From Flavobacterium sp. WC2421 (GTDB lineage: Bacteria > Bacteroidota > Bacteroidia > Flavobacteriales > Flavobacteriaceae), in contig NZ_CP162004.1 in the NCBI RefSeq assembly GCF_040822115.1, forward strand, positions 496,001 to 560,000: a stretch of 64,000 nucleotides of DNA, given 5' to 3'. The notes below the pieces were generated by a model. It saw nothing but the letters and a program-made list of their open reading frames with translations, did no database searches and had not been told where the DNA came from. Positions within the stretch are counted from its first letter, which is position 1. Each line of letters begins with the position of its first letter. A program made the translations under genes and the position numbers. This document shows positions 43,201 to 45,726 of this stretch, in pieces.

Positions 43201-45142
43201 CTATATTGTCAGTCGTAATTGTTGCTGTGTTAGCATAATTCCCTGTAAGGTTAACAGTGGCAACTATTGTTAACGTTTCCGTTTTATTTTTGTTTAAAGT
43301 TCCTATAGTCCAAGTAGATGACGACGAAATAGTCCCAGCTGAAGGAGTTGCACTAATTAGCGTATAACCAGATGGGATAACATCACTAACAACTACATTT
43401 GAAGCATTATTAACTGTACTTAAATTTTGTGCAGTTATTGTAAAAGTGATAGTACCTCCTTTATACGGAGTCTCATTACTTGCTACTTTTATAACAGCAA
43501 TATCAGTAGTACATAAGTCAACATTAACAGGAGGAGATTCAACAACTTCTCCACAAGATAATGTGGCTGCAACAGTATAAGCTCCAATTTGTGATGCTGT
43601 GTATGTATTTGATGTTGCTCCAGATATAGCTACCCCATTCAAATACCATTGATATGGTCCAAAACCAGCATCAGCAGTTAAGAGTGCTTCACCATTTGAA
43701 CAACCATTTTTTGTTTTGTATGTTACCGTTGGCGTATTAGGTTGTTCCACAAAGTTTGAAAAGAATGCGGACATTGAAAATCCACCACCTTGCTGAATTA
43801 GCGAAACAACAATTCTACTAGTTGATGATATCGTTATTTTATTGGGCGTATTAATTTGAGCACTGGTGAAATCAATAAGATACCAACCAGTATTTCCTAA
43901 CTGTCTTCTAGCACCAACTGCTGCTGTCTCTATATTACTACCGTTTAAATTAACCGGAGCTGTAGCACTTTGAATTAAAACATATCCAAAATAAGTTAAA
44001 TCAGTATCGTCGTATTTTTTAAACTTTGATGTTTCAACAAAGTAAGAACCTCCACAGGCAGATGTTGGAGAAATGGCACTAATATCCACTTCACATAATT
44101 GAGCTGATCCAGTGAATACGGCTACTTTTTTATCACTAAGGATACGATTCGCTGAATAGGGAGTAGAACCATCACCATTATAAAAAGTATAAAAATCTCC
44201 TGCATTAACTAAGGTTATATTGCTGGAGCTAATAAAACTTCCACTAAGAGCATATTTGCTTATTGTAACAACGGTATTAGCTTCACTCGCTACAATAGTT
44301 GATTGCTCTGATGTAACTGGAATCCCATTAGTTGTATTAGAACCTTGGGTTCTTACAAGGAAATATTCCTTACCTAAAACACTTACTGGAGGAATTTGAC
44401 ATAATGTACCATCACCACATGTATCAGGATTATCAAGTATAGCCCCTGTATTCATAACGACACCTGCAGATGTTTCAACCAAAGACCCAATTGCTGCTTT
44501 AAATAAATAACTTTGACCCGCTTGCAAAGTGGTTAAAGTAGTACCATTTAACTTTACAACAGTGTTGTTTACAATGGCCATAACACTGTATGTAGGCAAT
44601 TGATTTTGTATGCTCGTTTCCCATTGAAATGGACCTAATGTCCCATTTCTATAGTACCCGACTCTGAACTTAATACCAATTCCAGGATTACCATAACTTG
44701 TCAAAGAAGCATTTCCTTTAATGTATTTATCGGGATTATTCCCATTAACATTAGGAATATTATCCGAAGCTATATTTCTCAAATTAACAAGTGTTGGAGC
44801 ACTACTTGTAATTATTAATCCAGCATTTGTTAAAACTGTATTTAGACTTAAATAATTTAACCCAACAGGATTTCCTGCAAACCTATATACTGCTGGACTC
44901 CCACTAATTGTACTTATAGTAGCAACAGTAGTTCCATCACTCTTTTTAATAGTGACATTAACCGTAGAAGTTGATTGTGTCGAAATTACAAGAGCATTTG
45001 CATCCGAATAATAATTCCAAGGAGCAGGTGCAATATAATGCGTAGTGTAAAATTGCGAATATGAATTTATCGAAACCAGAAGACACAAAAGAAAAAACAT
45101 TATTTTTCTTAAAGTTATTATCTTTAAAGTAGTTTTGTACAT
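16289..45142 (-). CDS. Giant (9617-residue) T9SS type B surface protein with 90 tandem Ig/cadherin-like repeats
   Basis: This single open frame of 28.9 kb encodes a protein of roughly 0.95-1 MDa. Residues 1-31 form a signal peptide (core FFLLCLLVSINSYSQ). Residues about 32-470 resemble the IgGFc-binding N-terminal family seen in other adhesins. An Ig/PKD-like module (about 470-544) and a DUF11-like module (about 545-667) follow. Residues 668-9389 are 90 tandem repeats in three families (21 of 97 aa, 65 of 97 aa, 4 of 95 aa). A second DUF11-like module (about 9392-9505) precedes a T9SS type B (gliding-motility-associated) C-terminal domain of about 100 residues with SPNGDGNNDFF and EIYNRWG. 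The protein is therefore predicted to be exported by T9SS and held on the cell surface. A filamentous adhesin similar in plan to SprB is the likeliest role, though repeat families and neighbours differ. It heads an operon with PorP/SprF and OmpA-type genes. A second Met at residue 15 is an alternative start. Confidence 0.93.
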   Translation of the reverse strand: MYKTTLKIITLRKIMFFLLCLLVSINSYSQFYTTHYIAPAPWNYYSDANALVISTQSTSTVNVTIKKSDGTTVATISTISGSPAVYRFAGNPVGLNYLSLNTVLTNAGLIITSSAPTLVNLRNIASDNIPNVNGNNPDKYIKGNASLTSYGNPGIGIKFRVGYYRNGTLGPFQWETSIQNQLPTYSVMAIVNNTVVKLNGTTLTTLQAGQSYLFKAAIGSLVETSAGVVMNTGAILDNPDTCGDGTLCQIPPVSVLGKEYFLVRTQGSNTTNGIPVTSEQSTIVASEANTVVTISKYALSGSFISSSNITLVNAGDFYTFYNGDGSTPYSANRILSDKKVAVFTGSAQLCEVDISAISPTSACGGSYFVETSKFKKYDDTDLTYFGYVLIQSATAPVNLNGSNIETAAVGARRQLGNTGWYLIDFTSAQINTPNKITISSTSRIVVSLIQQGGGFSMSAFFSNFVEQPNTPTVTYKTKNGCSNGEALLTADAGFGPYQWYLNGVAISGATSNTYTASQIGAYTVAATLSCGEVVESPPVNVDLCTTDIAVIKVASNETPYKGGTITFTITAQNLSTVNNASNVVVSDVIPSGYTLISATPSAGTISSSSTWTIGTLNKNKTETLTIVATVNLTGNYANTATITTDNIDPNPYNNTSTSTPVPINTTIDAIDDAGASVNGFVGGTSFTNVLSNDKLNGALVDPTKVYTTFVSSTNAGITLSGTNVLVAAGTPAGNYSLVYKICEVLNPTNCDPATVTVPVSAAVIDAINDTGSSVNGFVGGTSFTNVLSNDTLNGVAVVGSKVNTTFVSSTNAGITLSGTNVLVAAGTPAGNYSLVYKICEVLNPTNCDPATVSVPVSAAVIDAINDTGSSVNGFVGGTSLTNVLSNDTLNGSLVDPTKVTTTFVSATNTGITLSGTNVVVAAGTPAGNYSLVYQICEKLNPTNCDQATVTVTVTKAIIDAIDDAGTNINGFVGGTSLTNVLSNDTLNGSLVDPTKVTTTFVSATNTGITLSGTNVVVAAGTPAGNYSLVYQICEKLNPTNCDQATVTVTVTKAVIDAIDDAGANINGFVGGTSLTNVLSNDTLNGSLVDPTKVTTTFVSATNTGITLSGTNVVVAAGTPAGNYSLVYQICEKLNPTNCDQATVTVTVTKAIIDAIDDAGTNINGFVGGTSLTNVLSNDTLNGSLVDPTKVTTTFVSATNTGITLSGTNVVVAAGTPAGNYSLVYQICEKLNPTNCDQATVTVTVTKAVIDAIDDAGASVNGFIGGTSLTNVLSNDTLNGSLVDPTKVTTTFVSSTNAGITLSGTNVVVAAGTPAGNYSLVYQICEKLNPTNCDQATVTVTVTKAIIDAIDDAGASVNGFIGGTSLTNVLSNDTLNGSLVDPTKVTTTFVSATNTGITLSGTNVVVAAGTPAGNYSLVYQICEKLNPTNCDQATVTVTVTKAIIDAIDDAGASVNGFIGGTSLTNVLSNDTLNGSLVDPTKVTTTFVSATNTGITLSGTNVVVAAGTPAGNYSLVYQICEKLNPTNCDQATVTVTVTKAIIDAIDDAGASVNGFIGGTSLTNVLSNDTLNGSLVDPTKVTTTFVSATNTGITLSGTNVVVAAGTPAGNYSLVYQICEKLNPTNCDQATVTVTVTKAIIDAIDDAGASVNGFIGGTSLTNVLSNDTLNGSLVDPTKVTTTFVSATNTGITLSGTNVVVAAGTPAGNYSLVYQICEKLNPTNCDQATVTVTVTKAVIDAIDDAGASVNGFIGGTSLTNVLSNDTLNGSLVDPTKVTTTFVSATNTGITLSGTNVVVAAGTPAGNYSLVYQICEKLNPTNCDQATVTVTVTKAVIDAIDDAGASVNGFIGGTSLTNVLSNDTLNGALVDPTKVTTTFVSATNTGITLSGTNVVVAAGTPAGNYSLVYQICEKLNPTNCDQATVTVTVTKAIIDAIDDAGASVNGFIGGTSLTNVLSNDTLNGSLVDPTKVTTTFVSATNTGITLSGTNVVVAAGTPAGNYSLVYQICEKLNPTNCDQATVTVTVTKAVIDAIDDAGASVNGFIGGTSLTNVLSNDTLNGSLVDPTKVTTTFVSATNTGITLSGTNVVVAAGTPAGNYSLVYQICEKLNPTNCDQATVTVTVTKAIIDAIDDAGASVNGFIGGTSLTNVLSNDTLNGSLVDPTKVTTTFVSATNTGITLSGTNVVVAAGTPAGNYSLVYQICEKLNPTNCDQATVTVTVTKAIIDAIDDAGASVNGFIGGTSLTNVLSNDTLNGSLVDPTKVTTTFVSATNTGITLSGTNVVVAAGTPAGNYSLVYQICEKLNPTNCDQATVTVTVTKAIIDAIDDAGASVNGFIGGTSLTNVLSNDTLNGSLVDPTKVTTTFVSATNTGITLSGTNVVVAAGTPAGNYSLVYQICEKLNPTNCDQATVTVTVTKAIIDAIDDAGASVNGFIGGTSLTNVLSNDTLNGSLVDPTKVTTTFVSATNTGITLSGTNVVVAAGTPAGNYSLVYQICEKLNPTNCDQATVTVTVTKAIIDAIDDAGASVNGFIGGTSLTNVLSNDTLNGSLVDPTKVTTTFVSATNTGITLSGTNVVVAAGTPAGNYSLVYQICEKLNPTNCDQATVTVTVTKAIIDAIDDAGASVNGFIGGTSLTNVLSNDTLNGSLVDPTKVTTTFVSATNTGITLSGTNVVVAAGTPAGNYSLVYQICEKLNPSNCDTATVTVTVGKAIIDAIDDVVAGPINGKDGGDAGINVLTNDTLNGVKVVPADVVITSTATTALSVNTDGSVSVAAGTPAGEYTIQYTICEKLNPSNCDTATVTVTVGKAIIDAIDDVVAGPINGKDGGDAGINVLTNDTLNGVKVVPADVVITSTATTALSVNTDGSVSVAAGTPAGEYTIQYTICEKLNPSNCDTATVTVTVGKAIIDAIDDVVAGPINGKDGGDAGINVLDNDTLNGVKVVPADVVITSTATTALSVNTDGSVSVAAGTPAGEYTIQYTICEKLNPSNCDTATVTVTVGKAIIDAIDDVVAGPINGKDGGDAGINVLTNDTLNGVKVVPADVVITSTATTALSVNTDGSVSVAAGTPAGEYTIQYTICEKLNPSNCDTATVTVTVGKAIIDAIDDVVAGPINGKDGGDAGINVLTNDTLNGVKVVPADVVITSTATTALSVNTDGSVSVAAGTPAGEYTIQYTICEKLNPSNCDTATVTVTVGKAIIDAIDDVVAGPINGKDGGDAGINVLDNDTLNGVKVVPADVVITSTATTALSVNTDGSVSVAAGTPAGEYTIQYTICEKLNPSNCDTATVTVTVGKAIIDAIDDVVAGPINGKDGGDAGINVLDNDTLNGVKVVPADVVITSTATTALSVNTDGSVSVAAGTPAGEYTIQYTICEKLNPSNCDTATVTVTVGKAIIDAIDDVVAGPINGKDGGDAGINVLTNDTLNGVKVVPADVVITSTATTALSVNTDGSVSVAAGTPAGEYTIQYTICEKLNPSNCDTATVTVTVGKAIIDAIDDVVAGPINGKDGGDAGINVLTNDTLNGVKVVPADVVITSTATTALSVNTDGSVSVAAGTPAGEYTIQYTICEKLNPSNCDTATVTVTVGKAIIDAIDDVVAGPINGKDGGDAGINVLTNDTLNGVKVVPADVVITSTATTALSVNTDGSVSVAAGTPAGEYTIQYTICEKLNPSNCDTATVTVTVGKAIIDAIDDVVAGPINGKDGGDAGINVLTNDTLNGVKVVPADVVITSTATTALSVNTDGSVSVAAGTPAGEYTIQYTICEKLNPSNCDTATVTVTVGKAIIDAIDDVVAGPINGKDGGDTGINVLTNDTLNGVKVVPADVVITSTATTALSVNTDGSVSVAAGTPAGEYTIQYTICEKLNPSNCDTATVTVTVGKAIIDAIDDVVAGPINGKDGGDAGINVLTNDTLNGVKVVPADVVITSTATTALSVNTDGSVSVAAGTPAGEYTIQYTICEKLNPSNCDTATVTVTVGKAIIDAIDDVVAGPINGKDGGDAGINVLTNDTLNGVKVVPADVVITSTATTALSVNTDGSVSVAAGTPAGEYTIQYTICEKLNPSNCDTATVTVTVGKAIIDAIDDVVAGPINGKDGGDAGINVLTNDTLNGVKVVPADVVITSTATTALSVNTDGSVSVAAGTPAGEYTIQYTICEKLNPSNCDTATVTVTVGKAIIDAIDDVVAGPINGKDGGDAGINVLTNDTLNGVKVVPADVVITSTATTALSVNTDGSVSVAAGTPAGEYTIQYTICEKLNPSNCDTATVTVTVGKAIIDAIDDVVAGPINGKDGGDTGINVLTNDTLNGVKVVPADVVITSTATTALSVNTDGSVSVAAGTPAGEYTIQYTICEKLNPSNCDTATVTVTVGKAIIDAIDDVVAGPINGKDGGDAGINVLTNDTLNGVKVVPADVVITSTATTALSVNTDGSVSVAAGTPAGEYTIQYTICEKLNPSNCDTATVTVTVGKAIIDAIDDVVAGPINGKDGGDAGINVLTNDTLNGVKVVPADVVITSTATTALSVNTDGSVSVAAGTPAGEYTIQYTICEKLNPSNCDTATVTVTVGKAIIDAIDDVVAGPINGKDGGDTGINVLTNDTLNGVKVVPADVVITSTATTALSVNTDGSVSVAAGTPAGEYTIQYTICEKLNPSNCDTATVTVTVGKAIIDAIDDVVAGPINGKDGGDAGINVLDNDTLNGVKVVPADVVITSTATTALSVNTDGSVSVAAGTPAGEYTIQYTICEKLNPSNCDTATVTVTVGKAIIDAIDDVVAGPINGKDGGDAGINVLDNDTLNGVKVVPADVVITSTATTALSVNTDGSVSVAAGTPAGEYTIQYTICEKLNPSNCDTATVTVTVGKAIIDAIDDVVAGPINGKDGGDAGINVLTNDTLNGVKVVPADVVITSTATTALSVNTDGSVSVAAGTPAGEYTIQYTICEKLNPSNCDTATVTVTVGKAIIDAIDDVVAGPINGKDGGDAGINVLTNDTLNGVKVVPADVVITSTATTALSVNTDGSVSVAAGTPAGEYTIQYTICEKLNPSNCDTATVTVTVGKAIIDAIDDVVAGPINGKDGGDAGINVLTNDTLNGVKVVPADVVITSTATTALSVNTDGSVSVAAGTPAGEYTIQYTICEKLNPSNCDTATVTVTVGKAIIDAIDDVVAGPINGKDGGDAGINVLTNDTLNGVKVVPADVVITSTATTALSVNTDGSVSVAAGTPAGEYTIQYTICEKLNPSNCDTATVTVTVGKAIIDAIDDVVAGPINGKDGGDTGINVLTNDTLNGVKVVPADVVITSTATTALSVNTDGSVSVAAGTPAGEYTIQYTICEKLNPSNCDTATVTVTVGKAIIDAIDDVVAGPINGKDGGDAGINVLTNDTLNGVKVVPADVVITSTATTALSVNTDGSVSVAAGTPAGEYTIQYTICEKLNPSNCDTATVTVTVGKAIIDAIDDVVAGPINGKDGGDAGINVLTNDTLNGVKVVPADVVITSTATTALSVNTDGSVSVAAGTPAGEYTIQYTICEKLNPSNCDTATVTVTVGKAIIDAIDDVVAGPINGKDGGDTGINVLTNDTLNGVKVVPADVVITSTATTALSVNTDGSVSVAAGTPAGEYTIQYTICEKLNPSNCDTATVTVTVGKAIIDAIDDVVAGPINGKDGGDAGINVLTNDTLNGVKVVPADVVITSTATTALSVNTDGSVSVAAGTPAGEYTIQYTICEKLNPSNCDTATVTVTVGKAIIDAIDDVVAGPINGKDGGDAGINVLTNDTLNGVKVVPADVVITSTATTALSVNTDGSVSVAAGTPAGEYTIQYTICEKLNPSNCDTATVTVTVGKAIIDAIDDVVAGPINGKDGGDAGINVLTNDTLNGVKVVPADVVITSTATTALSVNTDGSVSVAAGTPAGEYTIQYTICEKLNPSNCDTATVTVTVGKAIIDAIDDVVAGPINGKDGGDTGINVLTNDTLNGVKVVPADVVITSTATTALSVNTDGSVSVAAGTPAGEYTIQYTICEKLNPSNCDTATVTVTVGKAIIDAIDDVVAGPINGKDGGDAGINVLTNDTLNGVKVVPADVVITSTATTALSVNTDGSVSVAAGTPAGEYTIQYTICEKLNPSNCDTATVTVTVGKAIIDAIDDVVAGPINGKDGGDAGINVLTNDTLNGVKVVPADVVITSTATTALSVNTDGSVSVAAGTPAGEYTIQYTICEKLNPSNCDTATVTVTVGKAIIDAIDDVVAGPINGKDGGDTGINVLTNDTLNGVKVVPADVVITSTATTALSVNTDGSVSVAAGTPAGEYTIQYTICEKLNPSNCDTATVTVTVGKAIIDAIDDVVAGPINGKDGGDAGINVLTNDTLNGVKVVPADVVITSTATTALSVNTDGSVSVAAGTPAGEYTIQYTICEKLNPSNCDTATVTVTVGKAIIDAIDDVVAGPINGKDGGDAGINVLTNDTLNGVKVVPADVVITSTATTALSVNTDGSVSVAAGTPAGEYTIQYTICEKLNPSNCDTATVTVTVGKAIIDAIDDVVAGPINGKDGGDAGINVLTNDTLNGVKVVPADVVITSTATTALSVNTDGSVSVAAGTPAGEYTIQYTICEKLNPSNCDTATVTVTVGKAIIDAIDDVVAGPINGKDGGDAGINVLINDTLNGVKVVPADVVITSTATTALSVNTDGSVSVAAGTPAGEYTIQYTICEKLNPSNCDTATVTVTVGKAIIDAIDDVVAGPINGKDGGDAGINVLTNDTLNGVKVVPADVVITSTATTALSVNTDGSVSVAAGTPAGEYTIQYTICEKLNPSNCDTATVTVTVGKAIIDAIDDVVAGPINGKDGGDAGINVLTNDTLNGVKVVPADVVITSTATTALSVNTDGSVSVAAGTPAGEYTIQYTICEKLNPSNCDTATVTVTVGKAIIDAIDDVVAGPINGKDGGDAGINVLTNDTLNGVKVVPADVVITSTATTALSVNTDGSVSVAAGTPAGEYTIQYTICEKLNPSNCDTATVTVTVGKAIIDAIDDVVAGPINGKDGGDAGINVLTNDTLNGVKVVPADVVITSTATTALSVNTDGSVSVAAGTPAGEYTIQYTICEKLNPSNCDTATVTVTVGKAIIDAIDDVVAGPINGKDGGDAGINVLTNDTLNGVKVVPADVVITSTATTALSVNTDGSVSVAAGTPAGEYTIQYTICEKLNPSNCDTATVTVTVGKAIIDAIDDVVAGPINGKDGGDTGINVLTNDTLNGVKVVPADVVITSTATTALSVNTDGSVSVAAGTPAGEYTIQYTICEKLNPSNCDTATVTVTVGKAIIDAIDDVVAGPINGKDGGDAGINVLINDTLNGVKVVPADVVITSTATTALSVNTDGSVSVAAGTPAGEYTIQYTICEKLNPSNCDTATVTVTVGKAIIDAIDDVVAGPINGKDGGDAGINVLTNDTLNGVKVVPADVVITSTATTALSVNTDGSVSVAAGTPAGEYTIQYTICEKLNPSNCDTATVTVTVGKAIIDAIDDVVAGPINGKDGGDAGINVLTNDTLNGVKVVPADVVITSTATTALSVNTDGSVSVAAGTPAGEYTIQYTICEKLNPSNCDTATVTVTVGKAIIDAIDDVVAGPINGKDGGDAGINVLTNDTLNGVKVVPADVVITSTATTALSVNTDGSVSVAAGTPAGEYTIQYTICEKLNPSNCDTATVTVTVGKAIIDAIDDVVAGPINGKDGGDAGINVLTNDTLNGVKVVPADVVITSTATTALSVNTDGSVSVAAGTPAGEYTIQYTICEKLNPSNCDTATVTVTVGKAIIDAIDDVVAGPINGKDGGDAGINVLTNDTLNGVKVVPADVVITSTATTALSVNTDGSVSVAAGTPAGEYTIQYTICEKLNPSNCDTATVTVTVGKAIIDAIDDVVAGPINGKDGGDAGINVLTNDTLNGVKVVPADVVITSTATTALSVNTDGSVSVAAGTPAGEYTIQYTICEKLNPSNCDTATVTVTVGKAIIDAIDDVVAGPINGKDGGDAGINVLTNDTLNGVKVVPADVVITSTATTALSVNTDGSVSVAAGTPAGEYTIQYTICEKLNPSNCDTATVTVTVGKAIIDAIDDVVAGPINGKDGGDAGINVLTNDTLNGVKVVPADVVITSTATTALSVNTDGSVSVAAGTPAGEYTIQYTICEKLNPSNCDTATVTVTVGKAIIDAIDDVVAGPINGKDGGDAGINVLTNDTLNGVKVVPADVVITSTATTALSVNTDGSVSVAAGTPAGEYTIQYTICEKLNPSNCDTATVTVTVGKAIIDAIDDVVAGPINGKDGGDAGINVLTNDTLNGVKVVPADVVITSTATTALSVNTDGSVSVAAGTPAGEYTIQYTICEKLNPSNCDTATVTVTVGKAIIDAIDDVVAGPINGKDGGDAGINVLTNDTLNGVKVVPADVVITSTATTALSVNTDGSVSVAAGTPAGEYTIQYTICEKLNPSNCDTATVTVTVGKAIIDAIDDVVAGPINGKDGGDAGINVLTNDTLNGVKVVPADVVITSTATTALSVNTDGSVSVAAGTPAGEYTIQYTICEKLNPSNCDTATVTVTVGKAIIDAIDDVVAGPINGKDGGDAGINVLTNDTLNGVKVVPADVVITSTATTALSVNTDGSVSVAAGTPAGEYTIQYTICEKLNPSNCDTATVTVTVGKAIIDAIDDVVAGPINGKDGGDAGINVLTNDTLNGVKVVPADVVITSTATTALSVNTDGSVSVAAGTPAGEYTIQYTICEKLNPSNCDTATVTVTVGKAIIDAIDDVVAGPINGKDGGDTGINVLINDTLNGVKVVPADVVITSTATTALSVNTDGSVSVAAGTPAGEYTIQYTICEKLNPSNCDTATVTVTVGKAIIDAIDDVVAGPINGKDGGDAGINVLTNDTLNGVKVVPADVVITSTATTALSVNTDGSVSVAAGTPAGEYTIQYTICEKLNPSNCDTATVTVTVGKAIIDAIDDVVAGPINGKDGGDAGINVLINDTLNGVKVVPADVVITSTATTALSVNTDGSVSVAAGTPAGEYTIQYTICEKLNPSNCDTATVTVHVVAAPIDAVSDIGGPINGATGGTVPSVLTNDTLNGVPVKPSDVVLTSTPNGPLTVNAYGTVSIAPNTPAGDYTVPYTICEVLNPTNCDTATVTVHVVAAPIDAVADVAGPINGATGGTVPSVLTNDTLNGVPVKPSDVVLTSTPNGPLTVNTDGTVSIAPNTPAGDYTVPYTICEVLNPTNCDTATVTVHVVAAPIDAVADVAGPINGTTGGTVPSVLTNDTLNGVPVNPSDVVLTSTPNGPLTINADGTVSIAPNTPAGDYTVPYTICEVLNPTNCDTATVTVHVVAAPIDAVADVAGPINGTTGGTVPSVLTNDTLNGVPVNPSDVVLTSTPNGPLTVNADGTVSIAPNTPAGDYTVTYTICEVLNPTNCDTATVTVTVAAGQTESPSISIIKTGVFNDSNNDGFAQVGETISYSFLITNTGNMALSNVTVTDNLTGLILTGSPIVSLGAGETNNTAYSGVYPVTLRDIQLGLVTNYANVTGSILNGTIVKDDTQIETKLNEEPIVLPALECVIEVFNAVSPNGDGNNDFFRIDGLECYPENKVEIYNRWGVLVFERVGYNNTDKSFKGFSEGRVTISQSEGLPTGTYYYILKYKDNDAIGHEKAGYLYLNR
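16976..18115 (-). repeat. Repeat family C: four 285-bp (95-aa) units
   Basis: Residues 9010-9389 of the giant protein are four tandem units of 95 residues of the type DAVADVAGPINGTTGG, then VLTNDTLNGVPV, then TICEVLNPTNCDTATV. The units are more diverged from family B than B units are from each other, are two residues shorter, and form the end of the array nearest the sorting domain. The last unit ends in TVAAGQT instead of HVVAAPI. Confidence 0.93.
18116..37030 (-). repeat. Repeat family B: sixty-five nearly identical 291-bp (97-aa) units
   Basis: The unit landmark (TTTACGCTT-type sequence encoding SVNTDG) recurs from 18240 to 36864 at exact multiples of 291 bp, giving 65 units. Consensus elements are DAIDDVVAGPINGKDGG, INVLTNDTLNGVKV, SVNTDGSVSVAAGTPAGEY and ICEKLNPSNCDTATVTV. 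Protein variation is almost confined to two sites: residue 19 (A or T) and residue 25 (T, D or I, just before ND). T at site 19 occurs in units 12, 17, 20, 27, 30, 34, 37, 47 and 63. D at site 25 occurs in units 3, 6, 7, 21 and 22, and I in units 41, 48, 63 and 65. One unit counted by hand is 45 percent G+C (131 of 291). Confidence 0.95.
37031..43141 (-). repeat. Repeat family A: twenty-one 291-bp (97-aa) units
   Basis: Residues 668-2704 are 21 units of the type DAIDDAGASVNGFIGGTSLT, NVLSNDTLNGSLVDPTKV, TLSGTNVVVAAGTPAGNYSL and ICEKLNPTNCDQATVTV. A landmark recurs from 37170 to 42990 in 20 steps of 291 bp. The first two or three units (nearest the N terminus) are the most diverged, for example INDTGSS and CEVLNPTNCDPATV. 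The later units are almost identical. The last unit is a hybrid that ends with family B sequence. Confidence 0.93.
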
Positions 45143-45726
45143 AATTTACAGTAGGTATTTCAAATAATAAATTGGGGCGAAATAATAAAATAAAACAACA
45201 TTTTTTTTCGTACAAAAAAGACAATACAAAATGAAGGAATTTTATTAACAATATTTTGTGCAAAACTAAAAAAATAAAAATAAAAAAAAATTAAATTCCT
45301 TTAAATACATATATACCCGATTAAATGTAAATAAAAGCAGGTGTTTGATTACACGCAAAATAGCAATTAATACATGACTCGCCCATTATTAACTTTCTTA
45401 CAAAAGATCGACCTGAGAATTCCTTAAAATTTAGGCCTTTATAATGCAAATACAACAAAATATTAATAGTTAAAAAGTGAATTTTGTAAGAAAAAAAAAG
45501 AGAAAGACCATTTCAATCACTTATATTTCACACTATTCCATCTTAGCTTACCATCATCTGTTAAATTAAAAAATCTAAAATAAAAATTCGGGTCACTATT
45601 GCCTTTCATCTCCTAAAACACTAATCTCATATGACTGCTTCCTTAATCATTTGGTAATATTTAAATCAATTCAGAAGTAATTCACTTTATGTATCTTTAA
45701 AAAAGCAAATAAAATGATTTAAAAGA
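45143..45726. other. 584-bp divergent intergenic region upstream of the giant gene
   Basis: This very AT-rich stretch lies between the divergent giant gene and the glycosyltransferase gene. I see a candidate minus-strand promoter box at 45261-45268 and a weak plus-strand -7 box (TATCTTTA, 45692-45699). I find no convincing gene, RNA or repeat in the middle part (about 45300-45650). Confidence 0.6.
45261..45268 (-). promoter_or_regulatory. Consensus -7 box (TAGTTTTG) for the giant-protein operon
   Basis: Read on the minus strand this is a perfect TAnnTTTG match. It would give a leader of about 110 nt before the ATG at 45142. It is the only full match between 45143 and 45300. No good -33 element is visible. 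Confidence 0.45.

Noticed and set aside
37461..43238. A ladder of plus-strand frames of 63-82 residues every 291 or 582 bp
   Set aside because: These are antisense shadows of family A repeats, each broken by the same stop codon in the unit.
16289..45142. Calling the giant gene sprB
   Set aside because: The overall plan and the SprF-like neighbour are similar, but sprC/sprD-like genes are not seen upstream and the repeat families differ. A name would imply orthology that the sequence does not prove.
44958..45263. Minus-strand frame of 101 residues upstream of and overlapping the giant gene start
   Set aside because: It overlaps the giant gene's start in another frame, is Phe/Lys/Leu-rich low-complexity sequence from AT-rich DNA, and covers the predicted promoter.
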